DNA of 64,000 nucleotides from positions 1,922,001-1,986,000 of the forward strand of contig NZ_JAUQTA010000001.1 of NCBI RefSeq assembly GCF_030580915.1, given 5' to 3'. The stretch is from Nocardioides jiangxiensis. Its GTDB lineage: Bacteria; Actinomycetota; Actinomycetes; Propionibacteriales; Nocardioidaceae. The position numbers were made by a program, and so were the translations under genes. Shown here in pieces: positions 16,546-24,241 of this stretch; within the stretch, counting starts at the first letter, position 1; each line of letters begins with the position of its first letter. The notes beneath the pieces are model-generated. The model saw only the letters and a program-made list of their open reading frames with translations. It searched no databases and was not told the origin of the DNA.

Positions 16546-17692
16546 CGCAGACATCATCCCGATCGGCACCCACGGGGCCGCCGGCCGCGGGGCGGGTGCC
16601 AAGCCGTCCAAGGCCGCCCGTGACCTGCTCGGAGGGGGACGGCGAACGCCTCCTGCTCCCCGCGCGGCGGAAGGCGCCGACGTACATCCGCTGGCACCGG
16701 CTGCCGAGCCGCCTGCCGCCGCTGAGTCCCTGACGCTCCCGGGAACGGGCGGTGGCGCGGCCGGCTCCGCGGCGGCTGCCGGTGGTGCGAAGAGGCCGGG
16801 CATCCCGGTCACGGAGATCGTCGACGCGTTCACGCACGCTGCGATGGAGGTCTTCGGCGAGGACTGGGAGCGCAAGCTCGCGCACTTCATCGCCTTCCTC
16901 CGCCGCCGGATCACCGGTGAGTTCGAGGTCGACGACTACGGCTTCGACCCGGAGCTCACCGAGCGCCTCCTCATGACCGCTGCCCGGCCCCTTGCCGAGA
17001 AGTGGTTCCGCATCGAGGTCCGCGGTATCGAGAACATCCCGAAGAGCGGCGGCGCCCTCATCGTCTCCAACCACTCGGGCACCGTCCCGGTCGACGCGAT
17101 CATGACCATGTTCCAGGTCCACGAGCGCACCGGGCGACACCTGCGTCCTCTCGGCGCCGACCTGGTCTTCCGGCTTCCGTTCGTCAGTACGGTGGCCCGC
17201 CGGGGCGGCGTCACCCTGGCCTGCCAGGAGGATGCCGAGCGCATGCTCAACGGCGGGGAGCTGGTCGGGGTCTGGCCGGAGGGCTTCAAGGGCATCGGCA
17301 AGCCGTTCTCGGAGCGCTACAAGCTGCAGCGCTTCGGCCGGGGCGGCTTCGTCGGCGCAGCCCTCCGCACGAGCGTGCCGATCATCCCGGTCTCCGTCGT
17401 CGGGGCAGAGGAGATCTACCCGCTGGTCGGCAACGTGCCGTCACTGGCCCGGCTCTTCGGCCTGCCGTACGTGCCGATCACGCCGTTCTTCCCGTTGCTC
17501 GGGCCCCTCGGCCTCGTCCCGCTGCCGTCGAAGTGGATCATCGAGTTCGGAGAGCCGATCCGCACCGATGAGTTCGACCCCTCGGCCGCGGAGGACCCGC
17601 TCACCGTCTTCGAGGTCACCGACCGGGTGCGCGAGACCATCCAGCAGACGCTCTACCAGCTGCTCATGCGGCGGCGGTCGATCTTCGGCTGA
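16538..17692 (+). CDS. lysophospholipid acyltransferase (PlsC-like) family protein
   Basis: 384-residue protein with a poorly conserved, Pro/Ala-rich N-terminus (about 1-90) and a PlsC-type acyltransferase domain (about 150-370). Motif I is NHSGTVPVD (an HX6D arrangement rather than the textbook HX4D); VWPEGFKGIGK is the EG motif; IIPVSVVGAEEIYP matches motif IV. It would transfer an acyl chain to a lysophospholipid or related lipid at the membrane. It matches Rv0502 by order. ATG 16538 has GGGAGG 8 bases upstream and overlaps the previous gene by 8 bases, indicating an operon. Confidence 0.87.
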   Translation: MDDADIIPIGTHGAAGRGAGAKPSKAARDLLGGGRRTPPAPRAAEGADVHPLAPAAEPPAAAESLTLPGTGGGAAGSAAAAGGAKRPGIPVTEIVDAFTHAAMEVFGEDWERKLAHFIAFLRRRITGEFEVDDYGFDPELTERLLMTAARPLAEKWFRIEVRGIENIPKSGGALIVSNHSGTVPVDAIMTMFQVHERTGRHLRPLGADLVFRLPFVSTVARRGGVTLACQEDAERMLNGGELVGVWPEGFKGIGKPFSERYKLQRFGRGGFVGAALRTSVPIIPVSVVGAEEIYPLVGNVPSLARLFGLPYVPITPFFPLLGPLGLVPLPSKWIIEFGEPIRTDEFDPSAAEDPLTVFEVTDRVRETIQQTLYQLLMRRRSIFG

Positions 17693-17706
17693 GCCCGGCT
17701 TCGGGC
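17693..17706 (+). terminator. short GC hairpin after the acyltransferase gene
   Basis: GCCCG, tetraloop GCTT, CGGGC directly after the acyltransferase stop, in the 65-bp gap to the convergent anti-sigma gene. Short stem without a T-run, so a weak terminator candidate. Confidence 0.3.
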
Positions 17707-17757
17707 CGCGCGGCCGGTCTGTCAGGACGACCCCTCCGTGGACGCGGATGCGTCGCG

Positions 17758-18870
17758 TCAGAGGAGGCCGCCACCACCCAGGAGCGGGTCGAGCAGCGGG
17801 TCCAGCAGCGGGTCGATAGCGCCGTCGACGGCGTCCGTGAGCGGCTTCGTCACGGCGTTGTCACCGAGGATGCCGCTGAGCGTGCCGGACGTGGTGCCCG
17901 ACGAGGTCGTCGACGACGGCTTGGGTGAGGCGGTCGGCAGCTGCGGAACCGGCTGCGTGGTGGCGCCGAGGGCCGGCAGCTGGTTGAGCAGGTCCGTCAC
18001 CGCGTCGCTCGAGGTCGTCGGCGTCGCCCGCGGAGCCCGCGTGGCCGTCACGTGCGGAGCGTCGGGAGTGATCGACGCCCCGGACAGCAGGATCGCCGGC
18101 ACGTCCAGCATGCCCGCGCAGTTGCCGCAGGCGCTGAGGGCCTGCTCGTCGATGCTGAGCAGCGCGTTGACCGCGGCGTCGAAGTCGTCGGCGTACTCCA
18201 CCGGGACGGCGGACTTCAGGCCGGCGAGGGCGTCGAGGCTCTCGCGCAGGAAGTCGCGCAGGTCGGTGATGGTCGAGATGTCGCCGGACTCGGCGTACTC
18301 CCGGAGGAGGGCGTCCGCGGCCTCGCTGGCCTGCGCGACGAAGTCGTGGAGCGACGACGGGATCTCGGCGCGGCTGCTCGCGGAGCCGCTGCTGGCCAGC
18401 GCCTTCGTCTCGCCCAGGCGGTTCTCGGCGAGGTCCATGATCCGGTTGGCGCGCGAGGCGTCATCGGAGCTCAGCGAGGTCTGTGCGCTCTCGAGGATGC
18501 GCTTGATCGGGTAGAGCGACTCGCCCGGCAGGGCCGACTGTGCGGCCATCGCGACGCCGGTCGTGCTGCCGAGGACCGCGAGCGTGCCGATCGCGACGGA
18601 CAGCTTGCGGCGGTGCCGCTGCGGTGCGGTGACGACGTGGTCGGCGAACGTCGTGCCGGTGGCGGAGGGCACGAGCAGGTTGTCGGCGGCGGCGAGCAGG
18701 TTGCTCCGCAGCTCCGTCACGTACGACGCGGACGGCTGGGGCGCCACCACGGTGCGCAGCGCGGCGACGAGCTCGAGGGCGTCGGCGTGCGAGGCGGTCG
18801 AGCCGCCGCGACCCTCCAGCAGGGACGCGAACTCCTCGGCGCGGCGGCGTGCCGGGCTGATGGGGCTCAT
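17758..18870 (-). CDS. rsbN: RsbN-like anti-sigma factor, DUF5667 membrane protein
   Basis: 370-residue single-pass membrane protein. Residues 1-85 form a cytosolic helical domain (RAEEFASLLEGR and ALELVAALRTVV) of the kind that holds the sigma factor in RsbN; the transmembrane segment is about 90-110 (LSVAIGTLAVLGSTTGVAMA); the outer part has the DUF5667 region around ALPGESLYPIKRILESAQTS. The C-terminus is low complexity and ends with three DPLL repeats and GGGGLL. It lies downstream of, and on the same strand as, the BldN-like sigma gene (121-base gap), the arrangement of bldN-rsbN in Streptomyces. It should tether and inhibit that sigma factor at the membrane. Identification is by architecture and context. 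Confidence 0.72.
   Translation of the reverse strand: MSPISPARRRAEEFASLLEGRGGSTASHADALELVAALRTVVAPQPSASYVTELRSNLLAAADNLLVPSATGTTFADHVVTAPQRHRRKLSVAIGTLAVLGSTTGVAMAAQSALPGESLYPIKRILESAQTSLSSDDASRANRIMDLAENRLGETKALASSGSASSRAEIPSSLHDFVAQASEAADALLREYAESGDISTITDLRDFLRESLDALAGLKSAVPVEYADDFDAAVNALLSIDEQALSACGNCAGMLDVPAILLSGASITPDAPHVTATRAPRATPTTSSDAVTDLLNQLPALGATTQPVPQLPTASPKPSSTTSSGTTSGTLSGILGDNAVTKPLTDAVDGAIDPLLDPLLDPLLGGGGLL
17783..17818. repeat. three tandem 12-bp units encoding DPLL repeats
   Basis: Units beginning AGCGGGTCGAGC repeat three times with few changes near the 3' end of the anti-sigma gene. On the coding strand they give the repeated DPLL residues. Probably a slippage-derived tail. 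Confidence 0.6.
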
Positions 18871-18991
18871 GACGTCGGTCCTGTCTGTGCGGGCCGTCGG
18901 CTGCTGCCGACGCAGTGGTGCTCTGATGCGTAGAACGACCGTGAGACGGTGAAGGTTACGGAGTGTGACGCGGGCGTCATCGAGGAGGTGA

Positions 18992-19786
18992 TCACCGGTG
19001 CACCTCCTTCGGCATCAGCTTCGCCAGGTTGCGGACGCCGCGCAGCTGGAGCTGCTTCACGGCGCCCTCCGTGCGACCCAGCACCTTCGCGGTGTCGGCG
19101 ATGCTCATGCTCTGCAGGAAGCGCATGATCAGGCACTCCTGCTGCTCCTTCGGCAGCTGCTGCAGGGCGGTGAGGAGCGCGTCGTTCGTGAGCTGGGCGA
19201 GGACCAGCGTCTCCGGGCCGTCCGTCACGTCGTCGTGGAGCGACATGTCCTCGGTGGTCTGCTCGAGACGGGTCTTGCCGGCCTTGAAGTGGTCGCTGCA
19301 CAGGTTGCGGGCGATGGTCATCAGCCATGCACCGAAGTCACGGCCCTGCCAGCGGAAGCTGTTCATCGACCGCAGGGCGCGGAAGAAGGTCTCGCTGGCC
19401 AGGTCCTCCGCCAGCGTCTGCGACCTCGTCCGGTAGTAGATGAAGCGGTAGACCGACGGGTGGTAGTGGTCGAAGAGGAGGCCGAACGCCTCCTTGTCGC
19501 CACCGCGGGCGAGCTCGACGAGAGCGATCATCCGCTCACGGGTGGCCTCGTCCTCCGCAGTGGAGGTCGCGTGCTCGGCGTCGTCGAAGGACTCCGGACC
19601 CTCCGAGCTCGGCACGACGTTGACGTCGGTGGCCGCCTCGGACATCAGCCACGGAACCTGCCGGACGGCGCGGGACCCGGCGACGCCACCGGCGAGGGCG
19701 AGGTCGGGCTCGAGAAGGCATGCGTCGAGGACGGCGGCGCGCAGGGCATCCAACCCGCGCAGCACAGACGCCAGTCCCTCGTGCAT
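18992..19786 (-). CDS. bldN: BldN-like ECF RNA polymerase sigma factor
   Basis: 264-residue ECF sigma factor. Region 2 covers about residues 100-170 (FDHYHPSVYRFIYYR to WLMTIARNLCSDHFKAGK) and region 4 about 200-260 (LPKEQQECLIMRFLQSMSIADTAKVLGRTEGAVK). The N-terminal extension of about 84 residues, starting MHEGLASVLRGLDALRAAVLD, resembles the pro-sequence of Streptomyces BldN, which is removed to activate it. This supports the ATG at 19786. The next gene downstream encodes an RsbN-like anti-sigma factor. In Streptomyces bldN also lies near rex-hem, as here. Its targets cannot be read from the window. Confidence 0.83.
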   Translation of the reverse strand: MHEGLASVLRGLDALRAAVLDACLLEPDLALAGGVAGSRAVRQVPWLMSEAATDVNVVPSSEGPESFDDAEHATSTAEDEATRERMIALVELARGGDKEAFGLLFDHYHPSVYRFIYYRTRSQTLAEDLASETFFRALRSMNSFRWQGRDFGAWLMTIARNLCSDHFKAGKTRLEQTTEDMSLHDDVTDGPETLVLAQLTNDALLTALQQLPKEQQECLIMRFLQSMSIADTAKVLGRTEGAVKQLQLRGVRNLAKLMPKEVHR

Positions 19787-19826
19787 CGAACCCTCCCGTG
19801 ACCCACTCTCCCTGCGGGTCCTCACC

Positions 19827-19832
19827 AGCGTA
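19827..19832 (-). promoter_or_regulatory. possible -10 element of the sigma factor gene
   Basis: On the minus strand TACGCT, about 40 bp before the sigma ATG, in the 112-bp gap after the HAD gene. No confident -35. Confidence 0.3.
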
Positions 19833-19898
19833 AGCGAAACCACACTCCCGTGGGAACGGATCGCGAAGATTCCCAAGGTTCGTGCTGGAAAGTCCGGA

Positions 19899-20777
19899 TC
19901 AGTGGCGCGAGGCCCGCCGCGCGACCGCGCCCAGGACCACGCCGGCGACGGCTGCCGTCGCCACGCCGCGGACGGCCTTGCGGGTCGTGCGGTAGTCGCG
20001 GATCCGCCAGCCCTGCTCCTGTGCATGCGCCCGGAGCTTCGAGTCGGGGTTCACCGCGCACGGGTCGCCGACCAGGCCGAGCAGCGGGAGGTCGTTGCTC
20101 GAGTCGGAGTACGCCGAGCAGCGGGCCAGGTCGAGGCCCTCGCGCTCGGCGAGCGCCGACACCGCGACCGCCTTCGCCGGACCGTGCAGCATCTCTCCGA
20201 CCAGCCGGCCGGTGTAGACGCCGTCGACGTGCTCGGCGACGGTGCCCATGGCGCCGGTCAGGCCGAGCCGCCGGGCGATGACCTCGGCGATCTCCACGGG
20301 AGCGGCGGTCACCAGCCAGACCCGCTGGCCCTGGTCGAGGTGGATCTGGGCGAGGGCGCGCGTGCCCGGCCAGATCCGGTGCGCCATCGCCTCGTCGAAG
20401 ATCTCCTCGCCGACCTCGCGCAGCTCCTCGACGGTGTGGCCCGCGATGAAGGAGAGACCCTGGTTGCGGGCCTTCTCGATGTGCTCGGGGTCCTCGACGC
20501 CCACGATCCGGAAGTACGCCTGCTTGTACGCCGCGCCGAGCAGGTCCTTCGTCGTGAAGAACTTGCGCTTGTGGAGTCCCTTGGCCAGGTGGAAGATCGA
20601 CGCGCCCTGCATGACGGTGTTGTCGACGTCGAAGAAGGCCGCCGCTGTCGGGTCCACGGGCACGTCGAGCGCCGACTCGACCTCCGCGACGGCAGCCGAG
20701 GCCTCACCTGCGAGCGCCGAGCGCTGCTGCAGGTCCAGCGGGGCGGGCCGCTTCTTCGCGGGCTTGTCCTGGCTCAC
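19899..20777 (-). CDS. HAD-IB family hydrolase (SerB-like phosphatase)
   Basis: 292-residue protein with a HAD phosphatase core: nucleophile motif AFFDVDNTVMQG (Asp-Val-Asp), motif II in VWLVTAAP, the conserved lysine region before it, and motif III CSAYSDSSNDLPLLGLVG. An N-terminal basic tail and a C-terminal hydrophobic segment (GVATAAVAGVVLGAVA) suggest loose membrane attachment. By order it corresponds to SCO3322/SerB1-type proteins near the heme genes. Substrate unproven: phosphoserine or another small phosphoester. The GTG at 20777 follows TAGGCT by 6 bases, indicating a leaderless start. Divergent from the glutaredoxin-like gene. Confidence 0.88.
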   Translation of the reverse strand: MSQDKPAKKRPAPLDLQQRSALAGEASAAVAEVESALDVPVDPTAAAFFDVDNTVMQGASIFHLAKGLHKRKFFTTKDLLGAAYKQAYFRIVGVEDPEHIEKARNQGLSFIAGHTVEELREVGEEIFDEAMAHRIWPGTRALAQIHLDQGQRVWLVTAAPVEIAEVIARRLGLTGAMGTVAEHVDGVYTGRLVGEMLHGPAKAVAVSALAEREGLDLARCSAYSDSSNDLPLLGLVGDPCAVNPDSKLRAHAQEQGWRIRDYRTTRKAVRGVATAAVAGVVLGAVARRASRH

Positions 20778-20783
20778 GGCTCC

Positions 20784-20789
20784 AGCCTA
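20784..20789 (-). promoter_or_regulatory. -10-like element of the HAD hydrolase gene
   Basis: Minus strand TAGGCT, 6 bp before the GTG start. Probable leaderless promoter, and it supports GTG as the start. Confidence 0.4.
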
Positions 20790-20810
20790 GGGCTGTGTCA
20801 GGATCGCCGC

Positions 20811-21077
20811 ATGACGAGTTCGGGTCCGGACGGTAAAGCGCGCGTGACGGTGTACATGCGCCCCGGCTGCCACCTCTGCGACGTAGCCCGCGACGTCGTG
20901 GATGCCGTGTGCGCCGAGCTGGGGGAGTCCTTCGAGGAGATCGACATCGACTCGGATCCGCAGCTGCAGGCGGCGTACGGCGAGGAGATCCCGGTGACGC
21001 TCGTCGACGGGCGGCGTCACGACTTCTGGCGCGTCGACCCGCAGCGCCTGCGCGCTGCGCTGACGCAGCAGGCCTGA
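20811..21077 (+). CDS. glutaredoxin-like protein
   Basis: 88-residue thioredoxin-fold protein of the DUF836/glutaredoxin 2-like group. The CXXC redox motif is in MRPGCHLCDVARDVV, the cis-proline region is EEIPVTLVDGRR, and the end is RVDPQRLRAAL. It is likely a small cytosolic disulfide reductase; its redox partner is not evident. It matches Rv0508 and SCO3321 by order, directly upstream of the rex-hem operon. CAGGAT lies 6 bases before the ATG, so it may be leaderless too. Confidence 0.87.
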   Translation: MTSSGPDGKARVTVYMRPGCHLCDVARDVVDAVCAELGESFEEIDIDSDPQLQAAYGEEIPVTLVDGRRHDFWRVDPQRLRAALTQQA

Positions 21078-21097
21078 GCCGGCCGACCCCCGCCGCG

Positions 21098-21113
21098 GGT
21101 GAGACTTCTCACC
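21098..21113. promoter_or_regulatory. perfect 7-2-7 dyad upstream of the rex promoter
   Basis: GGTGAGA and TCTCACC separated by two bases, 20 bp after the glutaredoxin stop and about 40 bp before the rex promoter. It is too short and loop-poor for a good terminator, so an operator for an unidentified regulator is possible. Confidence 0.35.
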
Positions 21114-21150
21114 TGTGCTAGCCGCGGGGCTGCGCGTGGCCGCCTGCGTT

Positions 21151-21168
21151 TTGTTCTCACGTTCACAA
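21151..21168. promoter_or_regulatory. Rex operator-like dyad overlapping the rex -35 region
   Basis: TTGTTCTCACGTTCACAA: the right half TTCACAA matches the Rex operator consensus (TTGTGAA-N4-TTCACAA) exactly and the left half keeps TTGT. It overlaps the promoter -35 and spacer, the position expected for repression. Rex is known to repress its own rex-hem operon in Streptomyces. Confidence 0.65.
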
Positions 21169-21179
21169 ACTCCTACAGT
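21151..21179 (+). promoter_or_regulatory. promoter of the rex-hem operon
   Basis: -35 TTGTTC (21151-21156), 17-bp spacer, -10 TACAGT (21174-21179). Transcription would start near 21186, giving a leader of about 70 bases before the rex GTG. The Rex operator-like dyad overlaps it. Confidence 0.6.
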
Positions 21180-21255
21180 GATGAAGCCGCGAGGACGATC
21201 ACGGGCCTGGAAGTGCCCGTGCTGAGCCCTTCCTCGCGCGTGAAGGACGAGGACA

Positions 21256-21984
21256 GTGACCGCACGGAAGCCGGCTGACGCGGCGGCGGGGACCCAGAGC
21301 GGGGGTCGTGAGATCCCTGAGGCGACGGTGGCCCGCCTGCCCGAGTACCTCCGCGCGCTGACCTCCCTCGCCGAGCAGGGCATCAGCGTCTGCTCCAGCG
21401 AGGAGCTCGCCGGCGCCGTCAACGTCAACAGCGCCAAGCTGCGCAAGGACCTGTCGTACCTCGGCTCCTACGGCACCCGCGGTGTCGGCTACGACGTCGA
21501 CTACCTGCGCTACCAGATAGCCCGCGAGATCGGCCTGACCCAGGACTGGCCCGTCGCCATCGTCGGCATCGGAAACCTGGGCCACGCACTGGCCAACTAC
21601 TCCGGCTTCGGCACCCGCGGCTTCCGTGTCGCGGCGCTGCTGGACGCGGCTCCCGAGCGCTGCGAGGAGTCGGTCGCGGGCATCCCGGTGCGCTCGTTCG
21701 ACGACCTGGACGCCGTCCTCGCCGAGACCCCTGTCGCGATCGGTGTCATCGCGACGCCCGCGGAGGCCGCGCAGGGCGTCGCCGACCGGCTCGTGGCGGC
21801 CGGCATCACCAGCATCCTGAACTTCGCCCCGACGAACCTCGCGGTTCCGGCGGGCGTGAGCGTGCGGAAGGTCGACCTCTCGGTCGAGCTGCAGATCCTC
21901 GCGTACCACGAGCAGCGCCGCGCCGGCGCTGAAGAGCTGCGCGGCACCGCGATCGCGGCCGCCGGAGAGGAGCAGTCCGCATGA
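21256..21984 (+). CDS. rex: redox-sensing transcriptional repressor Rex
   Basis: 242-residue repressor that releases DNA when NADH rises relative to NAD+. The N-terminal winged helix (about 20-85) includes VNSAKLRKDLSYLGSYGTRG, the DNA-recognition segment typical of Rex. The Rossmann domain opens with VAIVGIGNLGHALANY, and VIATPAEAAQGVAD plus ILNFAPTNL are conserved. The C-terminal helix that swaps between dimer partners is present (VDLSVELQILAYHEQ). GTG 21256 follows GACGAGGA. It overlaps hemA by four bases, so Rex is made with the heme enzymes. An operator-like site in its own promoter points to autoregulation. Confidence 0.95.
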   Translation: MTARKPADAAAGTQSGGREIPEATVARLPEYLRALTSLAEQGISVCSSEELAGAVNVNSAKLRKDLSYLGSYGTRGVGYDVDYLRYQIAREIGLTQDWPVAIVGIGNLGHALANYSGFGTRGFRVAALLDAAPERCEESVAGIPVRSFDDLDAVLAETPVAIGVIATPAEAAQGVADRLVAAGITSILNFAPTNLAVPAGVSVRKVDLSVELQILAYHEQRRAGAEELRGTAIAAAGEEQSA

Positions 21985-23297
21985 GCGTCCTCGTCGTCGG
22001 CGTCTCGCACAAGACCGCACCGGTTGCCGTGCTGGAGAAGCTGGCCCTCACCCCGGAGGGGGTCTCCAAGCTCGTCACGGACGTCGCCGCCATCGAGCAC
22101 GTCGCCGAGGCGACCGCGATCGCGACCTGCAACCGCATCGAGATCTACGCCGAGGTGGACCGCTTCCACGGCTCCGTCGAGGAGGTCTCGCGGCTGCTCT
22201 GCGACCGCTCGGAGATGGCCACCAGCGACATCACCAGCGAGCTCCTGCCGCACCTCTACGTCCACTACGACGACGGCGCCGTCTCCCACCTCTTCCACGT
22301 GGCCGCCGGCCTCGACTCGATGGTCGTCGGCGAGGGCCAGATCCTCGGCCAGACCCGCGACGCCCTGCGCATCGGCCAGGAGCTCGGCACGGTCGGCCCG
22401 GCGCTGAACTCGCTCTTCCAGCAGGCGCTCCGCGTCGGCAAGCGTTCCCACGCGGAGACCGACATCGACCGCGCCGCGCCGTCGATGGTCTCCGCTGCGC
22501 TCGACCACGCCGTCGGTGTGGTCGGCTCCGTCGAGGGCGCGCGCGTTGTCGTGATCGGAGCCGGTGCGATGGCCTCGCTCGCGGTCTCGACCGCGTCGCG
22601 CCGTGGGGCCTCGGAGATCACGGTCGTCAACCGGACCGAGGGCAACGCCCAGCGCCTCGCCGACGAGTACGCCGCCCGGTCGCTGCCGCTCGACTCCCTC
22701 GCGGACGTCCTCGCCACGGCCGACGTGCTCATCTCCTGCACGGGCGCGACCGGCGTGGTGATCACGGCGGCCGAGCTGGCTGCGGCGCGGGCGGGCTCCG
22801 ACCGCCCGCTCGCGGTGCTCGACCTCGCGCTGCCGCACGACGTGGATCCGGCCGTCGCCGACCTCGACGGGGTCAGCCTGATCGACCTCCGCTACCTGGC
22901 GGAGACGCTGCGCGAGGCCGACGCGGGCCGTGAGGTCTCCGGCGTGCGCCAGATCGTGGCGGAGGAGATCACCGCGTTCGCGTCCGCACGTCGCCAGGCG
23001 AGCGTGACCCCGACCGTCGTCGCGCTGCGCACGATGGCCACCGGGGTCGTGGAGGCCGAGGCCGAGCGGCTCTGGGCGCGCCTGCCCGGACTCGACGAGG
23101 CCGTGCGTGCCGAGGTGCTGCAGACGGTGCGCCGGGTCGCGGACAAGCTGCTCCACCAGCCCACCGTTCGCGTCAAGGAGCTCGCCGACACCGACGGCGC
23201 CGTCTCGTACGCCGCCGCGCTGGCCGAGCTCTTCGCGCTCGACCCCGACGCGGTCACCGCGGTGACCCGCCCCGTCGTCCCGGAGGAGCTCGCGTGA
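21981..23297 (+). CDS. hemA: glutamyl-tRNA reductase
   Basis: 438-residue cytosolic enzyme reducing glutamyl-tRNA to glutamate-1-semialdehyde with NADPH, the first committed step of C5 heme synthesis. The catalytic cysteine is Cys50 in ATCNRIEIYAEV; GLDSMVVGEGQILGQ is the second signature; the NADPH domain has VVIGAGAMASLAV; the dimerisation helix bundle closes the protein. Length is normal. ATG 21981 overlaps the rex stop by four bases. The GSA product is used by HemL, encoded 5 kb downstream. Confidence 0.96.
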   Translation: MSVLVVGVSHKTAPVAVLEKLALTPEGVSKLVTDVAAIEHVAEATAIATCNRIEIYAEVDRFHGSVEEVSRLLCDRSEMATSDITSELLPHLYVHYDDGAVSHLFHVAAGLDSMVVGEGQILGQTRDALRIGQELGTVGPALNSLFQQALRVGKRSHAETDIDRAAPSMVSAALDHAVGVVGSVEGARVVVIGAGAMASLAVSTASRRGASEITVVNRTEGNAQRLADEYAARSLPLDSLADVLATADVLISCTGATGVVITAAELAAARAGSDRPLAVLDLALPHDVDPAVADLDGVSLIDLRYLAETLREADAGREVSGVRQIVAEEITAFASARRQASVTPTVVALRTMATGVVEAEAERLWARLPGLDEAVRAEVLQTVRRVADKLLHQPTVRVKELADTDGAVSYAAALAELFALDPDAVTAVTRPVVPEELA

Positions 23298-24241
23298 GCG
23301 ACCACGTCATCAGGGTCGGCACGCGCCGCTCGCTGCTCGCCAGGACCCAGTCCGGCCAGGTGGCCGACCAGATCGCCGAACGCCTGGGTGTCGAGGTCGA
23401 GCTGGTCGAGGTCGTCACCGAGGGTGACGTCAACCAGACCTCCACGCTCGCCTCGCTGGGCGGCACCGGCGTCTTCGTCAGTGCGCTGCGCGACGCACTC
23501 CTGCGCGGCGACGTCGACGTGGCGGTGCACTCCCTCAAGGACCTGCCGACCGCCCCGTTCGACGGCATCGCGCTCGCAGCGGTTCCGCCGCGCGAGGACC
23601 CGCGCGACGTGCTGGTCGCCCGCGACGGCCTGAGCCTGGGCCAGCTGCCCCCGGGCAGCGTCGTCGCGACGGGCTCGCCGCGACGCGTGGCCCAGCTGCA
23701 CGCGCTCGGCCTCGGGCTCACCATCGTCGGCCTGCGCGGCAACATCGACACCCGCCTCGGCAAGGTCACCTCGGGCGAGGTCGACGGCGTGATCCTGGCC
23801 CGGGCCGGCCTCTCGCGCATCGACCGCCTCGACGTCGTCACCGAGTCCATCGACCCGCTCCAGATGCTGCCGGCGCCCGGCCAGGGAGCGCTGGCGATCG
23901 AGTGCCGCTCCTCCGACACCGAGCTCGTCGCCCGGCTCGCGGCCGCCCTCGACGACCCCGCCACGAGGGCCGCGGTCACCGCCGAGCGCGAGCTGCTCCG
24001 CACGCTCGAGGCCGGCTGCGCGGCTCCGGTCGGGGCCCTCGCCGAGGTCGCCGAGGGTGACCACGGCCCCGAGGTCTGGCTCCGCGCCGTCGCTGCCGCC
24101 GTCGACGGCACCGTTGAACTCCGCCGGTCCGCCACCGGACCGGTCGCCGATGCGGCCCAGATCGGCCGCACGCTCGCCGCGTCCATGCTCGACGAGGGCG
24201 CGGCCGCACTGATCGAAGAACCCGGAAAGCAGCAGGCATGA
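23294..24241 (+). CDS. hemC: hydroxymethylbilane synthase (porphobilinogen deaminase)
   Basis: 315-residue enzyme joining four porphobilinogens into hydroxymethylbilane. VGTRRSLLARTQSGQVAD opens the protein, ALRDALLRGDVDVAVHSLKD is conserved, and the dipyrromethane cofactor cysteine is Cys242 in LEAGCAAPVG. GTG start overlapping hemA by four bases. Third gene of the rex-hem operon; its product is the substrate of the next gene. Confidence 0.96.
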   Translation: MSDHVIRVGTRRSLLARTQSGQVADQIAERLGVEVELVEVVTEGDVNQTSTLASLGGTGVFVSALRDALLRGDVDVAVHSLKDLPTAPFDGIALAAVPPREDPRDVLVARDGLSLGQLPPGSVVATGSPRRVAQLHALGLGLTIVGLRGNIDTRLGKVTSGEVDGVILARAGLSRIDRLDVVTESIDPLQMLPAPGQGALAIECRSSDTELVARLAAALDDPATRAAVTAERELLRTLEAGCAAPVGALAEVAEGDHGPEVWLRAVAAAVDGTVELRRSATGPVADAAQIGRTLAASMLDEGAAALIEEPGKQQA

